Assembly: GCA_020829485.1 (NCBI GenBank)
Contig: JAIVFU010000007.1
Location: forward strand, 1-64,000
Source: Nostoc sp. CHAB 5834
GTDB taxonomy: Bacteria > Cyanobacteriota > Cyanobacteriia > Cyanobacteriales > Nostocaceae
Length of the DNA stretch: 64,000 nucleotides
Direction of reading: 5' to 3'
Below the pieces are notes generated by a model. That model was not told the origin of the DNA. It saw only the letters and a program-made list of their open reading frames with translations, and made no database searches. Position 1 is the first letter of the stretch. Each line of letters begins with the position of its first letter. Below are positions 61,749 to 64,000 of the stretch, one piece after another. Made by a program: the position numbers and the translations under genes.

Positions 61749-64000
61749 TTATGGGCGATTTGTTGCCGATGTTGCTAAAGGTACTGTAAACCAGAAAGTT
61801 AACCCGCGCTTACGGTTACTAATAACACCAATTTCGCCGCCATGTGCTTTAATAACTTTCCGACAAAGATACGTTTTTAAGCCAATGCTTGTAGAACAAC
61901 AATCTTGAGGATCGCGGACATGGAGATCGAAAAGGCGATCGCACTCTAGTTTACTCATTACCACGCCGTCATCTTGAATCTGAGTGCGAATCATTTTGCC
62001 TTCAATGCTGGCACTCAGAATAAAATTTAATCCTGGTGGATTATTTTGCAAGCTATGTGTTATCAAATGTGCTAAAACTTTCTCTAACCGACTTGCATCT
62101 GCCATTACTAACGGTAAATCGGCAGGAACTAAGTTCTTCAGAGTTGCTTGATTTTGTGCGAGTGTGGGTTCCAACTGGGTGAAAATTGCTTTCAGTAGAG
62201 TGTTAAAATCCACTGGTTCGGGTTTGATATCAATACCCTGTTTTTCATAAGAATTAATTTCTAGCAATGAGTTAATCATCGTCAGTTGGCGATCGTTGCC
62301 TTGAATCATCCGCTCGATTATCGACCGAGATACTGAAATTTGTGATTGGGAAGAGACTTTTTCAATAATTCCCCCTTGTCCTTGATTCCCAGCCCCTAGT
62401 CCCCAGTCCCCAGCCCCTGATCCCCCTTGTCCCCTTTTCCCCTGATCCCCAGTCCCCACTCCCCACTCCCCACTCCCCACTCCCTGATTTAACAAATTCT
62501 TTAACACCATCAAGTTACCCATCACCGAAGTTCGTAAATCGTGGGCAACTGTGTGCAAAACAACATCTTTTACCCGATGCAATTCTTCAACTTCTTGCAT
62601 TTTCTGCTGCAATTGTGCTGTTCGTTCTTGTACCTGGTGTTCTAAATTAGTGTTAAGTTCTGCGAGTTTTTGGTAAATCTGACTTTGGTGAATGGCGATC
62701 GCTACTTGTTCTGACATCTGCTGTAACAAATCAATTTCTATTGGTTGCCAATGACGCGGGCTTGAACATTGATTGGCAATTAACGCCCCAAATAATTCAT
62801 TACCTAGCATAATTGGTACACTCAAAGTCGCCTTCGTTTGGAATTTTTGAAAGTGCGCTTTGACTTTGGGAGATAATGCTACTTGCGTTATATCTTCAAT
62901 GACACCCACAACATTATCTTTGATTAAGTTTCTTAATTCTTGTAGATAAGCTTCATCAGTAGTAGACCATCCTTTGACTGATGGATACTTAGGATCTACT
63001 GATTCTGCAAGAGTTTTGGCTCCTAATTTGGTATTATTTAAACCAATAAAAACCCGATCTGCTTGTAGAAATTGCCTGACTTCGGTGACGGTGGTTTGAA
63101 GAATTTCTTCTAAGTTAAGGGAAGATCGAATTCTGACTAAGGTTTCTGCCAACAAGCGATCGCGTTCTGCTGATAGACGTAATTGTGCTTCCACCTGCTT
63201 GCGTTCTGTAATGTCGTGATGGACTGCTAAAATCGAAGGCAGACCATCTAAATCAATGATTTCGGCTGAAAGCAACGTTGTAATTATCTTGCCAGACTTT
63301 TGCTGAAATTCAACTTCCAAGTTGCGAACAACTCCTGTGGCTTGCAACTCCTGTAACAAAGTCTGGCGATCGCGATCGTGTACCCAAAGATTTAACTCAA
63401 AAGAAGTTTTACCAATCGTCTCATCTCGCTTATAACCTGAGAGTTTCACAAAACTGTCGTTAACTTCGATGAAGCGTCCTTCTTGCAGTGTGCTGATGGT
63501 AATTGAATCGGGGCTGCAACTAAAAGCTTTAGCAAATTTTTGGGCAAGATTTTGTAAAGCGACTTCTGCTTGTTTGCGTTCTGTGATATCTCGGACAATT
63601 GCTACTACCTCATCTTGACCACTTACTACCAACCGCGCCTCATAATCTTTGACTCCCAAAGGCGTTGGTAGTTGATATTCGCAAGTTTGCAAAGTTCCAG
63701 AATCTAAAGTTTTAGCTATCGCTTCTAGGCTAATTGCGGCAACATCACTAGGCAATAACTCATGCACATGTTTCCCAACTATTTCTTCTCTCGAAAGAAT
63801 GACATTTGCTCCCTCACTTTTCAAATCTAGATACTCGCTATCACGGCTGATGCGAAACATTAAATCGGGGATAGCATCCAAAATTGCTTGATACCGCGCC
63901 TCACTCTCAAGCAATTTTTCTTGGGCTTGTTTTCGGTCTGTAATATCCATCACCAAGCCATTCCAAAGCAAATCGCCTGATTCTTGTAATTCACGTTGCG
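61749..64000 (-). CDS. PAS-PAS-GAF histidine kinase (5' end beyond window)
   Basis: At least 749 residues; the frame is open to the right edge (RELQESGDLLWNGLVMDITD), so the true start and more N-terminal PAS domains lie outside. Visible order: end of a PAS/PAC unit, PAS (YQAILDAIPDLMFRISRDSE), PAS (FAKAFSCSPDSITISTLQEG), GAF (about 280-435: LVRIRSSLNLEEILQTTVTE, NQCSSPRHWQPIEIDLLQQM), coiled coil, HisKA (HTVAHDLRTSVMGNLMVLKN) and an ATPase domain with weak G boxes. The GAF fits the phytochrome-like bilin class only loosely and I see no clear bilin Cys. A Gly-rich insert, GVGSGEWGVGTGDQGKRGQG and more, is a heptamer repeat in the HisKA region. Confidence 0.88.
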   Translation of the reverse strand, partial: QRELQESGDLLWNGLVMDITDRKQAQEKLLESEARYQAILDAIPDLMFRISRDSEYLDLKSEGANVILSREEIVGKHVHELLPSDVAAISLEAIAKTLDSGTLQTCEYQLPTPLGVKDYEARLVVSGQDEVVAIVRDITERKQAEVALQNLAQKFAKAFSCSPDSITISTLQEGRFIEVNDSFVKLSGYKRDETIGKTSFELNLWVHDRDRQTLLQELQATGVVRNLEVEFQQKSGKIITTLLSAEIIDLDGLPSILAVHHDITERKQVEAQLRLSAERDRLLAETLVRIRSSLNLEEILQTTVTEVRQFLQADRVFIGLNNTKLGAKTLAESVDPKYPSVKGWSTTDEAYLQELRNLIKDNVVGVIEDITQVALSPKVKAHFQKFQTKATLSVPIMLGNELFGALIANQCSSPRHWQPIEIDLLQQMSEQVAIAIHQSQIYQKLAELNTNLEHQVQERTAQLQQKMQEVEELHRVKDVVLHTVAHDLRTSVMGNLMVLKNLLNQGVGSGEWGVGTGDQGKRGQGGSGAGDWGLGAGNQGQGGIIEKVSSQSQISVSRSIIERMIQGNDRQLTMINSLLEINSYEKQGIDIKPEPVDFNTLLKAIFTQLEPTLAQNQATLKNLVPADLPLVMADASRLEKVLAHLITHSLQNNPPGLNFILSASIEGKMIRTQIQDDGVVMSKLECDRLFDLHVRDPQDCCSTSIGLKTYLCRKVIKAHGGEIGVISNRKRGLTFWFTVPLATSATNRP
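62371..62483. repeat. Heptamer-type repeat block inside the kinase gene
   Basis: Degenerate GGGGAGT/GGGGACT-type repeats (CCCCACTCCCCACTCCCCAC at 62455 and related units) lie in frame between HisKA helices, coding about 38 Gly-rich residues. They are flanked by normal kinase sequence (VLKNLLNQ and SSQSQISVSRSIIERMI). Confidence 0.8.

Overview
The window looks like chromosome of a filamentous, probably heterocyst-forming cyanobacterium of the Nostoc/Anabaena group. Direct signs are the very frequent GCGATCGC (HIP1) octamers, photosynthetic genes (psaC, ycf66, a photosystem II S4-domain gene), cyanobacterial families (cyAbrB, DUF4912, DUF3536, DUF1822), a Nostoc-type CRISPR repeat, and many small palindromic repeats, MITE-like elements and GGGGAGT-type short tandem repeats. 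Family assignments are from protein motifs only; no database search was possible.

Layout. 0-8 kb: LysR remnant, lipid kinase, ExoD-like protein, then a tandem array of about 147-bp units that reads on the minus strand as three or four small-RNA genes (NsiR1-like), followed by an SDR enzyme, an S4 protein, a GNAT gene broken by a MITE, and a structured possible RNA. 8-13 kb: NYN (LabA-like) protein, an OmpR-type two-component pair, a two-repeat CRISPR and an Omp85-like protein. 13-23 kb: Gfo/Idh oxidoreductase, broken HNH gene, GH57/DUF3536 protein, Ca2+/H+ exchanger, Ser/Thr kinase, and a PspA-like/PstS-like pair. 23.9-27.2 kb: sigma-like factor, DUF1822, CHAT protease-like protein and phosphate-binding-like domain; the last two appear to be halves of one gene joined by an internal deletion. 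27-33 kb: gnd, ycf66, a spacer with repeated TTGTACAA boxes, glmS and psaC. 33-38 kb: orphan antitoxin-like gene, DUF4935 PIN-like protein, and a Panacea (DUF4065) gene overlapping a possible toxin gene. 38-44 kb: ClC channel, cyAbrB, Rrf2 regulator, cobD, pyrR. 44-47 kb: a hybrid histidine kinase and, upstream of it in the same direction, a decayed kinase/response-regulator pair whose kinase is split by stacked MITEs with exact TA target duplications. 47-54 kb: DUF4912 protein, NAGPA-like lipoprotein, sugar-type ABC ATPase, FAD-oxidoreductase remnant and SSB. 54-64 kb: fused Opp/Dpp ATPase, ureE-ureF-ureG, an Arg-rich repeat protein, and two large sensor kinases, the second running off the window.

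Most genes are single or in pairs. The clear functional groups are the response regulator/kinase pair (9.0-10.8 kb), the PspA-PstS-like pair, the sigma-DUF1822-CHAT cassette, the Panacea pair, the urease maturation genes, and the kinase cluster at 44-47 kb. The strongest candidates for something unusual are the tandem sRNA array, the CHAT/substrate-binding deletion, the Panacea pair, the TTGTACAA spacer and the nested MITEs. I saw no rRNA or tRNA genes and no complete insertion sequence with a transposase.
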